From: Lautropia sp.
GTDB taxonomy: Bacteria > Pseudomonadota > Gammaproteobacteria > Burkholderiales > Burkholderiaceae_E
Assembly (NCBI GenBank): GCA_030532895.1
Contig: JAUNKF010000027.1
Coordinates: 1-45,283, forward strand
Length of the DNA: 45,283 bases
Reading direction: 5' to 3'
The notes beneath the pieces were generated by a model. That model had not been told where the DNA came from. It was given only the letters and a program-made list of their open reading frames with translations, and ran no database searches. Shown piece after piece: positions 28,282 through 36,569 of the stretch; within the stretch, counting starts at the first letter, position 1; each line of letters opens with the position of its first letter. The position numbers and the translations under genes are program-made.

Positions 28282-29460
28282 TTATTTGATCCAGAGACGG
28301 ATGGTATCCCAGGTCTGTTTGAACCAGCCGGCGGTCTCCACGGTTTCGAGGGCTTCGAGTGGTCGCTCGGCGATGATGGTGTCGCCGAGCTTGATCCGAA
28401 GCGTGCCGATTCGCTGGCCAGCCTGAATGGGCGCGACCAGGGGTTCGGTTCGCTCGATTTCTCCTTTGATGTTGGCCACTTGGGCGCGTGGCGCCGTGAT
28501 CAGCACGTTGTCGTCGAAACCGGCAGCTACCGTGGCCTTCTGGCCTTTCCAGACGGGATGGCGTCCCACCGGCTCGCCTTTCTTGTAGAGCGAGAGCACC
28601 TCGAAGTTCTGAAAGCCGTAATTGAGCAGTTTTTGTGACTCGGTGGCACGGGCTGCTTCGGAGCCGGCGCCCAGCAGGACGGAGAGAATGCGCCGGGAAA
28701 AGCCGGTTCCCGCCTGTTCGCGCCGTGAGGAGGCGATGAGGCAGTAGCCGGCCGCATCGGTATGGCCGGTTTTGACGCCATCGACGGTGGGGTCGATGAA
28801 CAGCAGGCGGTTGCGGTTGGTCTGACGCACCCCGTTGAAGGTGTATTCCTTTTCGGCGTAGAGCTTGTAATAGCCGGGGAATTCCTTGATCAGCTGGGTG
28901 GAGAGCAGGGCAAGGTCGCGCGCGCTGGAGTAGTGGTTGGGGGCAGGCAGGCCCGAGGCGTTGACGAAATGGGTGTTGTTCATGCCGAGGCGCTGGGCTT
29001 CGGCATTCATCCGCTCGGCGAAGGCTTCCTCCGAGCCGGCCACGGCCTCGGCGAGGATGATGGCGGCGTCATTGCCGGACTGGATGATCAGTCCATGCAG
29101 CAGCTCCTCCACCGTGGCGGGCACGCGGGGGTCGACGAACATCCGTGAGCCGATGGCCTTGTACGCTTTTTGCGAGACGGGTGGCCGGGTGTCGAGGCTC
29201 AGCGTGTTGTCGCGCAGCGCGCCAAAGACCAGATAGGCCGTCATCAGTTTCGTGAGTGAGGCTGGCTCCACAGGCTCATCCGGCATCTGGCTGTAGAGCA
29301 CCGTGTTCGTGGTGGTATCGATCAGAAACCAGGCACGGGCGGCGATGTCGGGCGCGGGCAGCGGGTTTTGGGCCTGGGCGGGCTGGAGCAGGCCAGACCC
29401 CAGGCTGCAGGCCAGGGCGGCTGCGAGGATCGGACGACGGAGAACGGGAGCAACAAGCAT
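28282..29460 (-). CDS. dacC: D-alanyl-D-alanine carboxypeptidase (PBP5/6 type)
   Basis: A 392-residue low-molecular-weight penicillin-binding protein that trims the terminal D-Ala of peptidoglycan pentapeptides. Sec signal: MLVAPVLRRPILAAALACSL, cleaved after PAQAQ. Active-site motifs in order: S-L-T-K (in PASLTKLMTAYLV), S-G-N (in IIQSGNDAAI) and K-T-G (in DGVKTGHTDAAGY). A C-terminal PBP5_C beta domain ends in an amphipathic helix (VETAGWFKQTWDTIRLWIK) that anchors the enzyme to the inner membrane. Start: ATG at 29460; the longer frame to 29601 is not signal-like. First gene of the minus-strand dacC-lipA run. Confidence 0.95.
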   Translation of the reverse strand: MLVAPVLRRPILAAALACSLGSGLLQPAQAQNPLPAPDIAARAWFLIDTTTNTVLYSQMPDEPVEPASLTKLMTAYLVFGALRDNTLSLDTRPPVSQKAYKAIGSRMFVDPRVPATVEELLHGLIIQSGNDAAIILAEAVAGSEEAFAERMNAEAQRLGMNNTHFVNASGLPAPNHYSSARDLALLSTQLIKEFPGYYKLYAEKEYTFNGVRQTNRNRLLFIDPTVDGVKTGHTDAAGYCLIASSRREQAGTGFSRRILSVLLGAGSEAARATESQKLLNYGFQNFEVLSLYKKGEPVGRHPVWKGQKATVAAGFDDNVLITAPRAQVANIKGEIERTEPLVAPIQAGQRIGTLRIKLGDTIIAERPLEALETVETAGWFKQTWDTIRLWIK

Positions 29461-29816
29461 GATGGAAAGCGCGCAGAATGGGCGTATCGAAAAGGCGCTC
29501 GGCATCGACGGGACAACGGCGCGTATGGCAGGGCATCTGCTGGGCGAACGGGGCTGGCGAGGGCCGTGGCGGTTGTTGAGCTGCCGTGTCCCCTTCAGCA
29601 TGAGGGGCGTCCAAGCGCGGTGGGCGCTTGTCGCGATGTGACGGCCTGCGCGCCTGAAGGCAGGCGCGCGGCATTATGCCATTGGCCTGGGAACAAGCCG
29701 CCTCCTTGGGGTGTGACGGCTGGCCTGGGGGCTGAAAGTGTCGCTAAATGCGGACAGCTGCAGGATGGCCAGCCGGCATGCTTCATGCCGTATGATGAGG
29801 GGAGGGTGTGGCTGGA
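29461..29816. other. 356-bp intergenic region upstream of dacC
   Basis: No convincing gene on either strand. It must hold the dacC promoter, which I cannot place with confidence. A perfect 9-bp hairpin, GCGCGCCTG-AAGG-CAGGCGCGC, sits at 29648-29669; it has no T-run and could end the minus-strand transcript of the 29817-30434 gene. Confidence 0.5.
29648..29669. terminator. Strong hairpin downstream of the 29817-30434 gene
   Basis: GCGCGCCTG, loop AAGG, CAGGCGCGC: a 9-bp all-matched GC-rich stem 148 bp beyond the stop of the minus-strand gene. It lacks a T-tract. Confidence 0.35.
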
Positions 29817-30434
29817 TCAGAGCGGTCCGTGGCGTCGTGCTCGGGTGGCGATGCGGTGAGCGGCGGCGGGGTTCTTGCGGATGCTGACGAGGTTGATGAC
29901 CTCGCGCAGCACGTGGCGAAGTACCTGCAGATTGACGCAGTCCTGGATGCGGGCCTCCAGCACCGAGGCATCGGGGCCCAGTTCGGCTTCGAAGGCGCCG
30001 GCCAGCGCGCGCTTGATGGCCTGCAGCTTCAGTTCGGCTTGGGGGTCGTTGGGCGCGGGGGCGTCACGCGAGATGCCGGTGAGGGCGATCATGTCGCGGG
30101 CGATCAGCTCCTTCAGCGCTTCGGGCAGGTCGGCGGGGCGAACGATGGCCGGAATTTCGCCCAAGGAACGGCGGCCATCCAGCAGGCCCAACAGGCGCCG
30201 GGCGGGTGTGGACATGAAGCGCTTGGGGTGCTTCAGGGTTTGGGCGCCGGTTTCGGTGAGCGAAAACACCATGCGGGGGTTGGGCCGGTCTCGCCCATCG
30301 CCCAGGGCCAGATGGATGGCGCGCAAGCGGGCCGATGGAATCCGCGAAGCCGTCCAGGAGCGGGGCGGTTCCCAACTGTCCGGATCCGTGTGCCGGACAG
30401 GCATCAGTTTGGTGATTTTCGGCGGCGTCTGCAT
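29817..30434 (-). CDS. Hypothetical protein, paralogue of the 30613-31320 gene
   Basis: A 205-residue soluble protein without signal peptide or membrane segments. I do not recognise a named family. Residues 54-98 (RMVFSLTETGAQTLKHP, then LLGLLDGRRSLGEI) resemble residues 20-66 of the next gene upstream: an aromatic strand, a T-x-x-G-x-Q-x-L-K core, then a helix and a turn like a small winged helix. The C-terminal half (ELKLQAIKRALAGAFEAELG onward) is helical and Arg-rich near the end. It is on the minus strand 178 bp downstream of its paralogue. Coding is supported by consistent codon use and the paralogy. Confidence 0.7.
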   Translation of the reverse strand: MQTPPKITKLMPVRHTDPDSWEPPRSWTASRIPSARLRAIHLALGDGRDRPNPRMVFSLTETGAQTLKHPKRFMSTPARRLLGLLDGRRSLGEIPAIVRPADLPEALKELIARDMIALTGISRDAPAPNDPQAELKLQAIKRALAGAFEAELGPDASVLEARIQDCVNLQVLRHVLREVINLVSIRKNPAAAHRIATRARRHGPL

Positions 30435-30612
30435 GGGCGGTCTGGCGCTGAAACGGTGCAGTCCCCTTGATCTTGCGACACGGGCGCGCGGGCCAGTGCC
30501 GTGGCAAAGCGGTTTTCCGGGCGTGGTGCCTCACGGGACTGGCCAATGATAGCCTGTCGATGTCCAGCTCGTCATCGGACTGGCATCGGCCGTCCGCCGC
30601 GTGCCTGGCAGC

Positions 30613-31320
30613 TCAGTTCATCGACACACGGCGCGATGAGGTGGGGTGCGGTGTGGCGAGCAGGTCGATGAAGGCCGGGGTCAGCCGCTGCAGCTCGGCT
30701 TCGGACTGGCAGGCTTCGATGCGCTCGACCATGAGGGTACTGAGTCGGCCGATCTGTTGCAGGAACAGGATGCGGGCCTGGGCTCGCTGGCGGGCGAGTC
30801 GGGCGGCGGCAGCCTGGGCGGTATCGAGCTGGCTGAGATCGCGTCCCGTGTGGGTTTGTGTGAGTTGAGCGGACTGTGCGGGTTGGGTGTCGGGCGAGCG
30901 GGATGTGTCGGCTGCTTGGGCCGTTTGCGTCGGTTGTGCCGCTTGGGCCGAAGGGGGCGCCGCAGTGTGGCTGATGGCCTGGGCCATGGCCTTGCCCGGC
31001 TGGGCAGATTGGGCAGGCAGGGCAGGCAGGGCAGACCGGGCCGGCTGAGGCACGGGATCCACGCGCTTCAGCAGGCGGCGGCGCTCCAGCTCGATCAGCG
31101 CGCTGGGCAGCCAGCTTTCGTCGATGATCTGGCGCAGCTCGTCGATAGTCTGTGGCTCCTCGAAGAGCATCAGCAATTGGGTGGCTTCAGGCGAGAGGGC
31201 GAGCGCGGGGGATTTCAACTGCTGTCGGCCGGCCGCCGTGCGCTCGAAGCAGAGCACGGGCCGGGCGCGGGTGACAACGGGTTCGGCAGCGGGTTGGCCG
31301 ATCAGCGTGGTATCAGACAT
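30613..31320 (-). CDS. Hypothetical protein with winged-helix-like N-terminus and Ala/Gln/Thr-rich linker
   Basis: A 235-residue protein. Residues 20-78 (LCFERTAAGRQQLKSP, LSPEATQLLMLFEEPQTIDEL, LIELERRRLLKRV) have a pattern like a small winged helix and match its downstream paralogue. Residues ~80-160 are a low-complexity linker rich in Ala, Gln, Pro, Ser and Thr with repeated A-Q-P/A-Q-S units. Residues 165-225 are a helical C-terminus. The ATG at 31318-31320 overlaps the end of the alpha/beta hydrolase gene by 8 bp, so the two are co-transcribed. No catalytic motif; a regulatory or scaffold role is only a guess. Confidence 0.7.
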   Translation of the reverse strand: MSDTTLIGQPAAEPVVTRARPVLCFERTAAGRQQLKSPALALSPEATQLLMLFEEPQTIDELRQIIDESWLPSALIELERRRLLKRVDPVPQPARSALPALPAQSAQPGKAMAQAISHTAAPPSAQAAQPTQTAQAADTSRSPDTQPAQSAQLTQTHTGRDLSQLDTAQAAAARLARQRAQARILFLQQIGRLSTLMVERIEACQSEAELQRLTPAFIDLLATPHPTSSRRVSMN

Positions 31321-31960
31321 GTTCTCCTGCCATGTGGCGCAGAATCAGCGTTTTGAGTTGGGTCAGTCCGCCGTGAAAGAAGTGTCCTGCGCCGGGGACG
31401 ACAACCAGCGGCAGGCTTTGGGGGCGCGCCCAGGCCATCACGTCGGCGAGCGGCACCACATCATCCTCTTCGCCGTGCACCACCAATGTGTTGGCGGGCA
31501 CTGCCGGCACGTCGAAGCGCTTGACGGCAGGGCCGATGAAGACCATCGGTTGCAGGGCGACGGGGTAAGCATCCAATCTTTGAGCCAGGCGTGATTGCAC
31601 GAAGGTGCCGAACGAGAACCCGGCCAGTACCAGCGGCAGCGGGCGGGGCAAATTGGCAACAGTTTCGTGGGCCAGGGCAAATTGCAGCACCGTTTCCATG
31701 TCGTCGGTTTCGCCGTGGCCGTGATCGAACTGGCCGGCGCTTTCACCCACGCCCCGGAAGTTGGGGCGCCAGCAGACGGCACCGAGCTGCAACATGGCGC
31801 GAGCCAGTGTCTGGGCGATCTTGTTGTGCATGCTGCCGCCGTGCAGCGGGTGAGGGTGGGCGATGAGGGCCAGCATCCGGGGCTGGGCGGGCACGTCGAG
31901 CGCACATTCGAGGGGGCCGGCGATGCCGGGGATGCTCAGGATGCGGGTGGCTGAATTCAT
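31313..31960 (-). CDS. Alpha/beta hydrolase (YpfH/dienelactone-hydrolase-like)
   Basis: A 215-residue cytosolic serine hydrolase. The nucleophile elbow is G-F-S-F-G in LVLAGFSFGTFVQSRL. The acid Asp is in HGEEDDVVPLADV and the His in VPGAGHFFHGGLTQLK. The early loop AHPHPLHGGSMHNKIAQ and NFRGVGESAGQFDHG are typical of the small alpha/beta-hydrolase family found widely in Betaproteobacteria; the natural substrate is unknown. The ATG at 31960 overlaps the stop of the VanZ-like gene (ATGA), and its own stop overlaps the next gene, giving a tightly coupled three-gene unit. Confidence 0.88.
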   Translation of the reverse strand: MNSATRILSIPGIAGPLECALDVPAQPRMLALIAHPHPLHGGSMHNKIAQTLARAMLQLGAVCWRPNFRGVGESAGQFDHGHGETDDMETVLQFALAHETVANLPRPLPLVLAGFSFGTFVQSRLAQRLDAYPVALQPMVFIGPAVKRFDVPAVPANTLVVHGEEDDVVPLADVMAWARPQSLPLVVVPGAGHFFHGGLTQLKTLILRHMAGEHV

Positions 31961-33108
31961 GGCGATGTCTCTTGAAAAGGGGGGCGGGTGGGCGTGCCCT
32001 GATGCGGTGCGGTATTGGCCTTGGCCTCCAGCAGGAAATGGTAGGCCATGGCCAGCGGCCAGAAGCTGTTGATGATGCGCAGCAACCCGCGAAAGGCGGG
32101 GGTGGCGGCCTTCATGAACGGGCTGGAGGGCGGGGCGTCGAGCAGCGTCTTGAAGGCAGGGTCTGGTGGCAGACTGCCAGCCAGAAGCAGCACGAGCGGG
32201 ATGAGGCAGAGTGCCAGCACGCGGCGCCAGTGGGCCGGGCAGCGCACCAGAAAGATCAGCAGGAGCGCCGACAGGCCCAGGCCGGCCGGCAGACCGCGTG
32301 TGTAGAGCGCCCATTGGTCGCTGCTGCGATAGACATGGGGCGAGGCCATCACCCGCAGCATGACGGCCAGTGCCAGCAGCACGTAGGTGGCCAGCAGCCG
32401 TCGGTTGGGTGAACGGATCAGCTCACTCACGAGCAGGGCGGGCAGCAGGATCGAGAGGCAAAGCAGCAGGACTTCGGCGATGGGCTGCCACTGGGCGCTG
32501 ATGGACAGGGGCTGGTAGCCATCGGGCAGCCATGAGGCACCGGGCCAGGGGCTGAGCGGGGCGCTGACCCAGAGCAAGGGTTGGGGGGCGAGCTGGCCCA
32601 GCAGCCAGAAGACGAGCAAGAGGCCCGCCATGAGCTGGTGGCGTTGAAGCTGATGTGGCCCGTGCCGATAGGTGAACAGGCCGAGCATGGCCTGACGGGG
32701 CAGGCAGGCGGCCATCAGCGCACCGATCAGTGTGCCGGCGCTGTTGGCGAGCAGGTCGAGCAGGGAGGGGACACGCCGTGGCAGGAAGGACTGGGCCGTC
32801 TCCATGCCGAAGGACAGGACGGTGCCGACCACGAAGGCCAGCATCAGGCTGGTGGCCGTGTTGAAGCGTTGCCGGCACAGCCGCAAGGAGAGGAATCCGA
32901 AGCCGCCATAGGCCAGCAGGTTGACGGTCAAGTCCCCGTAGGAATAGAAGCGGGGCATGCCCTTCAGCAGCCAGTGCCAGGGGCTGGGGTGGCGCAGCGT
33001 CCAGTTGCTGAGCGGAAAGAGGGACAGATACAGGATGGCCCCCAGCAACAGCAGCCAAAGTGCCGTGGCAGTCAGGAGATGATGGCGGGGGACGGTGGTG
33101 GGCGGCAT
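31957..33108 (-). CDS. VanZ-like polytopic membrane protein
   Basis: A 383-residue inner-membrane protein with roughly nine membrane segments. The N-terminal half is a VanZ domain: TALWLLLLGAILYLSLFPLS, then YGDLTVNLLAYGGFGFLSL, and SFLPRRVPSLLDLLANSAGT, matching the family's conserved acidic and D-x-x-x-N positions. The C-terminal half adds more helices (LLLCLSILLPALLVSEL and others) and a cytosolic tail. I chose the ATG at 33108, with AAGGC upstream; the open frame to 33417 has Pro-rich non-coding character. VanZ proteins are linked to glycopeptide tolerance in some firmicutes; function in proteobacteria is unknown. Confidence 0.82.
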   Translation of the reverse strand: MPPTTVPRHHLLTATALWLLLLGAILYLSLFPLSNWTLRHPSPWHWLLKGMPRFYSYGDLTVNLLAYGGFGFLSLRLCRQRFNTATSLMLAFVVGTVLSFGMETAQSFLPRRVPSLLDLLANSAGTLIGALMAACLPRQAMLGLFTYRHGPHQLQRHQLMAGLLLVFWLLGQLAPQPLLWVSAPLSPWPGASWLPDGYQPLSISAQWQPIAEVLLLCLSILLPALLVSELIRSPNRRLLATYVLLALAVMLRVMASPHVYRSSDQWALYTRGLPAGLGLSALLLIFLVRCPAHWRRVLALCLIPLVLLLAGSLPPDPAFKTLLDAPPSSPFMKAATPAFRGLLRIINSFWPLAMAYHFLLEAKANTAPHQGTPTRPPFQETSP

Positions 33109-33415
33109 GTTGCCTTGTTTATAACACGGCTCTTCCGTCGGCCGTGGGCCAGGGGCGGCAACGGTAGGGCTTTGTGGCTGAGGTGCAGAAGCCTGGCTGA
33201 GACGGGGCATCGTGGCCGTGGGGCGTGTCTGGCTCGGCCATGCCTGCCTGTGAAAGTCCTGGGGGGAGGGGGGTGTCTGGCCGGCTGCTGCCGGTGTCGT
33301 GTCCGGGCACCTGGCTGTCGTCAGCGTCAGGGGGGCCAGGGAGCATGGCTCGGTGGTGGCGTGGGGGCCTCTGCGTTTTGACGGGGGTGGGGTAATCACT
33401 GGTATGCTGATGGCC
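33109..33415. other. 307-bp divergent region between vanZ-like gene and birA
   Basis: No gene seen. It carries a candidate birA promoter at its right end (33378-33408) and, on the minus strand, TG-T-TATAAA (33126-33118), an extended -10 only ~10 bases before the VanZ-type start. The middle is GC-rich with G-runs but no clear structure. Confidence 0.5.
33378..33408 (+). promoter_or_regulatory. Candidate birA promoter abutting the start codon
   Basis: TTGACG (33378-33383) and TATGCT (33403-33408), the latter preceded by TG as an extended -10, are 19 bp apart. Expected transcription start is about 33414-33416, which coincides with the ATG at 33416. No ribosome binding site precedes that ATG, so a leaderless mRNA is suggested. 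Confidence 0.45.
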
Positions 33416-34228
33416 ATGCAGAACGAGAATCATGCTGCCTGGGTGTGCCAGATGGGCCGCTTGCGGGTTGAATGGGTCGAATCGATCGACTCGACCAATT
33501 TGGAATTGATGCGGCGCACGGCGCTGATGCCCGCGGACGAAACGGCCGATGCGGTCTGGCTGATCGCGGGGGAGCAGACGGATGGTCGGGGCCGGCGGGG
33601 CAAGCGTTGGGCTTCGGTGGCGGGGGGGGCGGTGATTGCCTCCTTGGGACGTGATCTGCCGGCCGTTCATTCAGCCAGCATGGCAGCCGTGCCACTGGTG
33701 ACGGGCATCGTCATTGCGGAGTACCTGAGTGCGCAAGGCTTGCCGGTGGGTATCAAGTGGCCGAATGATCTGTGCGTGCTGACGCCGGATGTCGAGCGGC
33801 CCTTCGCGAAGGTGGGAGGCATTCTGTGCGAGATGCGCAGCCATGCCTCAGGTGCCAGGCTGGTGATTGGGTGTGGCCTTAACGTGCGGGCTTTTCCGGG
33901 TGAGGTCTTGGCCGAGCAGCCTGTTGCCAGCTTGTACGACGGGCGGGGGCCGGCAGACCTGCAAGGGATGAGTCTGGCCATTGGAGAGGCCGTCTTTCAT
34001 GGAAGTGAGCAGTTGCTTACGGAAGGTTTTGAGGCGTTTGCCGATCGTTGGCAGGCTTTCGACCTGTTGGCGGGCCGACCGATCCGCATTCATCAGGCGC
34101 AGGCTCACCGGGATGCGATGGCACTAGGCATCGATGAGCAGGGCGCCCTTCGGGTGTGTTTCGATGATGATCCGTCGCGGATCGTGTCATTGATGGCGGA
34201 ACAGATCAGTGTGCGTCCCCTGGTCTGA
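33416..34228 (+). CDS. birA: Biotin-[acetyl-CoA-carboxylase] ligase BirA (group I)
   Basis: A 270-residue biotin protein ligase that makes biotinyl-5'-AMP and transfers biotin to BCCP. The biotinyl-AMP loop is visible as TDGRGRRGKRWAS, with EWVESIDSTNLEL before it and GIKWPNDL after it. There is no N-terminal winged helix, so it is a group I enzyme without repressor function. The small C-terminal SH3-like domain ends DPSRIVSLMAEQISVRPL. Alternative in-frame ATGs at 33404 and 33410 lie within the predicted -10 region, so 33416 (MQNENHAAW) is preferred. It is followed 66 bp later by hbd. Confidence 0.92.
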   Translation: MQNENHAAWVCQMGRLRVEWVESIDSTNLELMRRTALMPADETADAVWLIAGEQTDGRGRRGKRWASVAGGAVIASLGRDLPAVHSASMAAVPLVTGIVIAEYLSAQGLPVGIKWPNDLCVLTPDVERPFAKVGGILCEMRSHASGARLVIGCGLNVRAFPGEVLAEQPVASLYDGRGPADLQGMSLAIGEAVFHGSEQLLTEGFEAFADRWQAFDLLAGRPIRIHQAQAHRDAMALGIDEQGALRVCFDDDPSRIVSLMAEQISVRPLV

Positions 34229-34294
34229 GCCGGGCATACGCGTCATCCCATTCACTTTTTTATATCGAAAACCGAACAGGAGGAAGGCTGTTTT

Positions 34295-35149
34295 ATGGAT
34301 ATCAAGACCGTGGGCGTGATTGGCGCCGGTACGATGGGCAATGGCATTGCGCAGGTGGCAGCCACCGCTGGTCTGAATGTGGTTTTGCAGGACATTTCGG
34401 CGGAGGCGGTGACGCGTGCCTTGGCCACCATCGCCAAGTCGCTCGACAGGCTGATCAAGAAAGGCTCGCTCGATGAGGCCACGAAGGCGGAGGTGCTAGG
34501 GCGCATCCAGGGCACGACACAGGCCGCCGATCTGGCACCTGCCGATCTGGTGATCGAGGCCGCCACTGAAAACGAGGCGATCAAGATCAAGCTGTTGCAG
34601 GCCACCGAAGGGGTGTTGCGCCCGGAGGCGTTGATCGCGACCAATACGTCCTCGATCTCGATCTCACGGCTGGCGGCGGCGCTGAAAAACCCTGCCCGTT
34701 TCGTCGGCATGCATTTCTTCAATCCGGTGCCGGTCATGGCGTTGGTGGAAGTGATCCGTGGCTTGCAGACGGCTGAGGGCACGGTGGAGGCGGTGACGAG
34801 ATTGGCCGAGACAATGGGCAAGACGCCGATCGATGTGAAGAACGCGCCCGGTTTCGTCGTGAACCGCTTGCTGTGCCCGATGATCAATGAGGCCGTGTTC
34901 GTGCTGCAGGAGGGGGTGGCCAGCGCGGAAGAGATCGATGCCGGCATGAAGCTTGGCTGCAACCACCCGATCGGCCCGCTGGCATTGGCCGATCTGATCG
35001 GTCTGGATGTGGTGCTGGCCATCATGGACGTGCTCTATCAGAACTTCAACGACAGCAAGTACCGCCCTGCGCCGCTGTTGCGAGAGCTGGTCGATGCCGG
35101 TCGTCTGGGCCGCAAGAGCGGTCGTGGCTTCTACGACTACAGCGCCTGA
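34295..35149 (+). CDS. hbd: 3-Hydroxybutyryl-CoA dehydrogenase
   Basis: A 284-residue NAD(P)+-dependent dehydrogenase interconverting acetoacetyl-CoA and 3-hydroxybutyryl-CoA. The Rossmann motif [18 protein letters not shown] opens the protein. [21 protein letters not shown] carries the catalytic His, and [18 protein letters not shown] is the family hinge. The length equals typical Hbd/PaaH single-domain enzymes. AGGAGGAAGG lies ~8 bases before the ATG at 34295, one of the strongest binding sites in the window. Its stop overlaps the start of the PHB-depolymerase-type gene, linking it to polyhydroxybutyrate or butyrate turnover. Confidence 0.95.
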   Translation: MDIKTVGVIGAGTMGNGIAQVAATAGLNVVLQDISAEAVTRALATIAKSLDRLIKKGSLDEATKAEVLGRIQGTTQAADLAPADLVIEAATENEAIKIKLLQATEGVLRPEALIATNTSSISISRLAAALKNPARFVGMHFFNPVPVMALVEVIRGLQTAEGTVEAVTRLAETMGKTPIDVKNAPGFVVNRLLCPMINEAVFVLQEGVASAEEIDAGMKLGCNHPIGPLALADLIGLDVVLAIMDVLYQNFNDSKYRPAPLLRELVDAGRLGRKSGRGFYDYSA

Positions 35150-36435
35150 TGGCACGCCGTCGCCGTCGTACCGCGAGCACCTGGGTCAACCCCTTTCAGC
35201 AGATGATGTCTGCGATGGCCGGGGTGGGTACCCAGATGATGGGGCAGATGATGGGCACGGCCGTGAAGCGGGCCGGCCAGCAGATGGTGTCGGCCGTGTC
35301 GGCCAGCAACCGTTTGGCCGGCCATTGCACGGTGGCCCGCCGTCGTCGGGCCGACACGGGGCGCCAGGTGGCGGTCGTGGTGCAGAAAGCCTTGGCCGAC
35401 AACGTGGCGGCTGCCCGCAAGGCGGTGGCGCCGTTGTTGCCCCGTGCCGAGGTGGCGAAAAAGACGCGCAAGTCCGTCAAGCCGGTGAAGGCCGCGCGGC
35501 CGGCCAAGCCGGCGGTCTCCGCAGGTGTGCGCCATCGGCGGCAGGCGCGTGAGCGGGAACCGCATCAGGGCCTGGCGATCAGTGCGGGCGGGGTGCGCCG
35601 TTATGAGCTGTGGATGCCGCCGGGCACCCGTGCCCGTCAGCGCTTGCCGCTGGTGGTGATGCTGCATGGCTGCAAGCAGGACATGGCGAGCTTCAGTGCG
35701 CAGACCCGAATGCACCGGCTGGCGGAAAAGGGCCGCTTCGGGGTGCTTTACGTCGAGCAGGATCAGGTGGCCAATCCGATGCGCTGCTGGAACTGGTTTG
35801 CACTGGATGCCGGGCGGGCGTTGTCGGAGGTGTCGATCATCCGGGCCGCCATTCGGGATGTCTGCCACAAGTATCCGCTCAATCCGGGGGCCGTCTCATT
35901 GGTCGGTTTGTCGGCGGGGGCCGGGATGGCCGCGCTGATGGCAAGCCGCCATCCGGGCGAGTTCGTGGCGGTGGCCATGCATGCGGGCGTGCCGCCGGGC
36001 AGTGCGCGTGAGGCGCGGGGCGCGATCGCGGCCATGAAAGGCGAGCGTCTGCCCGATGCTCTCCTGCATGAGGCAGGCGGGGAATTGCCTGCGTTGCTCG
36101 TGGTGCAGGGGCTGGCCGACGAGGTGGTGAATCGGCGCAATGGCCAGGCGGCCGCCCGATTGTGGGCCTCGGCCTGTGGGGCCAAGGCACGACCGGCCAG
36201 AGAGCTGAAGCGGGGCAGCCGTTATCCGATGAAAGTGACGGATTATGTGGTGAACACGCGGCTTCGCGTCAGGCTGTGTGAGATCAGCAAGCTGGGCCAT
36301 GCCTGGAGCGGGGCCGATGCGCGTCATGCCTTCAGCGATCCGGCCGGGCCGGATGCTTCACGGCTGACGTGGCGCTTCATTGCCGATGTGTTGCGTCAGC
36401 GCCAGCCGGCCTCGCGCAAGGTGGCGTCCAAGTAG
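35149..36435 (+). CDS. PHB depolymerase-family esterase with N-terminal extension
   Basis: A 428-residue alpha/beta hydrolase of the PHB depolymerase (Esterase_phd) family. The oxyanion segment is LPLVVMLHGCKQDMASFSAQ. The catalytic Ser lies in LVGLSAGAGMAAL, the Asp in VQGLADEVVNRRN and the His in SKLGHAWSGAD. CWNWF is a family hallmark. The first ~130 residues are unusual: a basic start ([12 protein letters not shown]), then a Met/Gln-rich stretch around NPFQQMM, then an Arg/Lys/Ala-rich segment. There is no signal peptide, so it is probably intracellular, perhaps granule-bound. Its ATG at 35149 overlaps the hbd stop (TGATG), indicating translational coupling. Confidence 0.85.
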   Translation: MARRRRRTASTWVNPFQQMMSAMAGVGTQMMGQMMGTAVKRAGQQMVSAVSASNRLAGHCTVARRRRADTGRQVAVVVQKALADNVAAARKAVAPLLPRAEVAKKTRKSVKPVKAARPAKPAVSAGVRHRRQAREREPHQGLAISAGGVRRYELWMPPGTRARQRLPLVVMLHGCKQDMASFSAQTRMHRLAEKGRFGVLYVEQDQVANPMRCWNWFALDAGRALSEVSIIRAAIRDVCHKYPLNPGAVSLVGLSAGAGMAALMASRHPGEFVAVAMHAGVPPGSAREARGAIAAMKGERLPDALLHEAGGELPALLVVQGLADEVVNRRNGQAAARLWASACGAKARPARELKRGSRYPMKVTDYVVNTRLRVRLCEISKLGHAWSGADARHAFSDPAGPDASRLTWRFIADVLRQRQPASRKVASK

Positions 36436-36466
36436 CGCGTCTGCATGCTCAGGGTTTGCCTGCGTC

Positions 36467-36490
36467 GGCGCCCGCTTGCGGGCGCCTGTT
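36467..36490. terminator. Terminator-like hairpin between convergent depolymerase and ZIP genes
   Basis: GGCGCCCG-CTTG-CGGGCGCC is a perfect 8-bp GC stem (36467-36486), followed by TGTT on the plus strand. It lies 31 bp after the depolymerase stop in the 134-bp convergent gap. Confidence 0.6.
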
Positions 36491-36569
36491 GCCTTGTCGG
36501 CCCGGTGTTGGTGTGGATGCCGGTGTGCGGGCATGTGGGGCGGAGGATCACCGGCGAATCATGGGCGCA

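Noticed and set aside
32581-33381. 266-codon plus-strand frame opposite the VanZ-like gene
   Set aside because: Gln/Gly-rich reverse translation of membrane helices, a common artefact of Leu-rich genes.
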